Source: Novosphingobium taihuense
GTDB taxonomy: Bacteria > Pseudomonadota > Alphaproteobacteria > Sphingomonadales > Sphingomonadaceae
Assembly (NCBI RefSeq): GCF_007830315.1
Contig: NZ_VLKJ01000006.1
Location: 222,645-286,644 of the forward strand
Direction of reading: 5' to 3'
Length of the DNA: 64,000 bases
Part shown: one piece after another, positions 62,782 through 64,000 of the stretch
Layout: each line of letters starts with the position of its first letter
How positions within the stretch are numbered: position 1 is the stretch's first letter
Notes under the pieces: generated by a model
What the model was told of the DNA's origin: nothing
The model's input: only the letters and a program-made list of their open reading frames with translations
Databases searched by the model: none
Made by a program: the position numbers and the translations under genes

Positions 62782-62910
62782 TTGAGTTCTAAGGGCAATC
62801 GAAGAAATTATTTACCAGCCGCTGTTAGGGCAAGACTTGCTGCAACATGGCAGTAGCGCAGGAGAGGCCCGGATTTTGATCGTGCTCAATCGGCAGTCTC
62901 CCCGTTCTAG

Positions 62911-63279
62911 GACAAGGAGGTCTCGAAAAGCACTGCCGACGACAAGGTTGAGGAACGCACCTTCGACCTCATCATGCGCGACAAGGAGAAGCTGCTGGAC
63001 GAGGCAGAGCCCCTTCGCTTCCTGTTCAGCCACTCTGCCCTGCGCGAAGGCTGGGACAACCCCAACGTGTTTCAGATTTGCGCCCTGCGTGAAATGGCGA
63101 CCGAGCGTTCGCGCCGCCAGTTGCTGGGTCATGGCCTGCGCCTGCCTGTCGACAACCACGCCCTGCGCCGCCGTGATGAAGGCATCGCCCGGCTTACGGT
63201 GATCGCAGACACCGACTACGCGACCTTCGCGGACGAACTGCAGACGGAACTGTCCCCGACCGCCTCTCAAAGCACCTAA
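62911..63279 (+). pseudogene. remnant of type III restriction enzyme subunit R (Res), C-terminal helicase part
   Basis: 122 residues in one frame, opening right after TAG at 62908-62910. The motif FLFSHSALREGWDNPNVFQICALRE followed by RRQLLGHGLRLPVD matches motifs V-VI of type III Res (FSHSALREGWDNPNVFQIC... RQExGRGLRLPV). The rest of Res (about 850 residues: ATPase motifs I-IV upstream and nuclease PDxxxK downstream) is missing, as is any Mod methylase. A fossil of an R-M system, not functional. Confidence 0.8.
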
Positions 63280-63723
63280 AAGTCTGCAGAGTTGTCCTCG
63301 CGACAGTCCCAAAACAGCGTCTTCTACACAAAGGTGTTAGACAAACGACGATTAGCATTGGCTCTTCAGGGCACGACATTCTTAGCTGCGAAAGCGTGTT
63401 CCTTACTGTCTTTGGGCTGCCACTCACCGAACCTCGGTTTGGAGATCGATTGGGGCTGACAGCCGCAAGGTCGCTGTGCGACCACTCTCCACGTCCACTG
63501 CTCGGCGTCTCGAAACGACGCGCGTCTCTTCGGAGAGATCACCTCCGGCAACATTCTGCGAAAAGCCATGTGGCTCATCAACCTGTTCCGGTCGATGGTC
63601 GTGTAGGCGATTCGACACTGTCTTTTTGGGTTGGCTGGTTCAGCCATGTGGATGCCTCGAAAAACCTCTGGCGTTGAGGGCCACTGAGTGATTCACTGCC
63701 TTTGTGGATGAGCGGAGGCGATG
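63280..63723. other. gap before the IS element
   Basis: Several overlapping minus-strand frames of up to 93 codons (63366-63647) have no recognisable motif. The IS left end probably begins near 63675-63690 (AGTGATTCACT is a short palindrome at 63687-63697), but I cannot place the terminal repeat without its other end. Confidence 0.4.
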
Positions 63724-64000
63724 ATGGCGGGACAGCCCGGTTTCTTTGATCTTTCGGACCGGTACGAGGCCTTGAGCGCAGCGGGTGATCCGCTTGAGCG
63801 TTTGGCTGGGGTGATCGACTTTGAGGTATTCCGTGGTCCCTTGATTGCCGCTCTGCGCCGTAGCGTCCGTGGCAAGGGCGGCCGACCACCGTTCGACCCG
63901 GTCCTGATGTTCAAAATCCTGGTGCTGCAGGCGCTCTATTCGTTGTCAGACGAAGCAACGGAATTCCAGATCAAGGATCGCTTGTCGTTTCAGCGCTTCC
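63724..64000 (+). mobile_element. IS5-family transposase, cut by right edge
   Basis: 92 codons visible to the window edge. N-terminus MAGQPGFFDLSDRYEALSAAGD followed by FEVFRGPLIAALRRSVRGKGGRPPFDPVLMFKILVLQALYSLSDEATEFQIKDRLSFQRF. The RPPFDPVLMFKxLVLQ and the EFQIKDRLSFQRF motifs are the IS5-family N-terminal DUF772 region. ATG 63724 lies 5 nt after GGAGG; ATG 63721 is possible. DDE catalytic part lies beyond the edge. Confidence 0.88.

Noticed and set aside
1..64000. CRISPR array
   Set aside because: No regularly spaced direct repeats were seen; the repeats found are palindromic intergenic elements or a single tandem duplication.

Overview
The window reads as a high-GC alphaproteobacterial chromosome of the Sphingomonadales, most like Novosphingobium or a close relative. 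This is inferred from gene order (argS-SPOR-nagZ, ispH-thrB-rnhA, infA-maf-RNase E/G-yacG), a cpa/tad locus, an HWE-family kinase, EcfG-like promoter motifs and intergenic palindromes typical of sphingomonads. No 16S gene is present, so the genus is not proven.

Layout. 1-10 kb is housekeeping: nagZ (cut by the left edge), a SPOR protein, argS, a lipoprotein, ispH, thrB, rnhA, a repeat-rich gap holding an overlooked 59-residue membrane microprotein, a DUF1508 protein, and an oxidoreductase/lysophospholipase pair. 10.1-17.3 kb is a Tad/Flp pilus operon (cpaA, cpaB, cpaC, cpaD, cpaE, tadB, tadC) that lacks the CpaF/TadA ATPase and a Flp pilin, closed by a strong terminator. 17.4-22.6 kb holds a MarR-FAH pair and a thiolase/SDR/enoyl-CoA hydratase/TetR fatty-acyl operon. 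22.7-38.7 kb is mostly core genes: thiL, K+-independent hppA, an acetyltransferase-cupin pair, tesB, two secreted proteins, a cysteine synthase homologue, uvrC, a PilZ protein, a TonB-dependent receptor, infA-maf-RNase-yacG, then tRNA-Phe.

38.8-41.6 kb is a decayed integrative element at tRNA-Phe. Its integrase has a -1 frameshift and a premature TGA, and the next gene has an in-frame TAG. 41.7-53.9 kb looks like an ion-transport and stress segment: DUF2254 protein, CPA1 antiporter, SLC13 permease, a kinase-less KdpD-like sensor, a LysR regulator, and the overlapping otsB-GH15-otsA operon behind a GGAAC-N16-GGTT EcfG-type promoter motif. 54-64 kb is accessory: a short tyrosine recombinase, a convergent response regulator/HWE kinase pair, an orphan Imm11/DUF1629-like protein, a four-gene Csu-like (spore coat U) chaperone-usher operon, a type III restriction-enzyme remnant, and an IS5-family transposase cut by the right edge.

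The annotation rests on reading motifs by eye. No database or structure search was run, so family names are recognition calls and start sites are judged from ribosome binding sites and overlaps.
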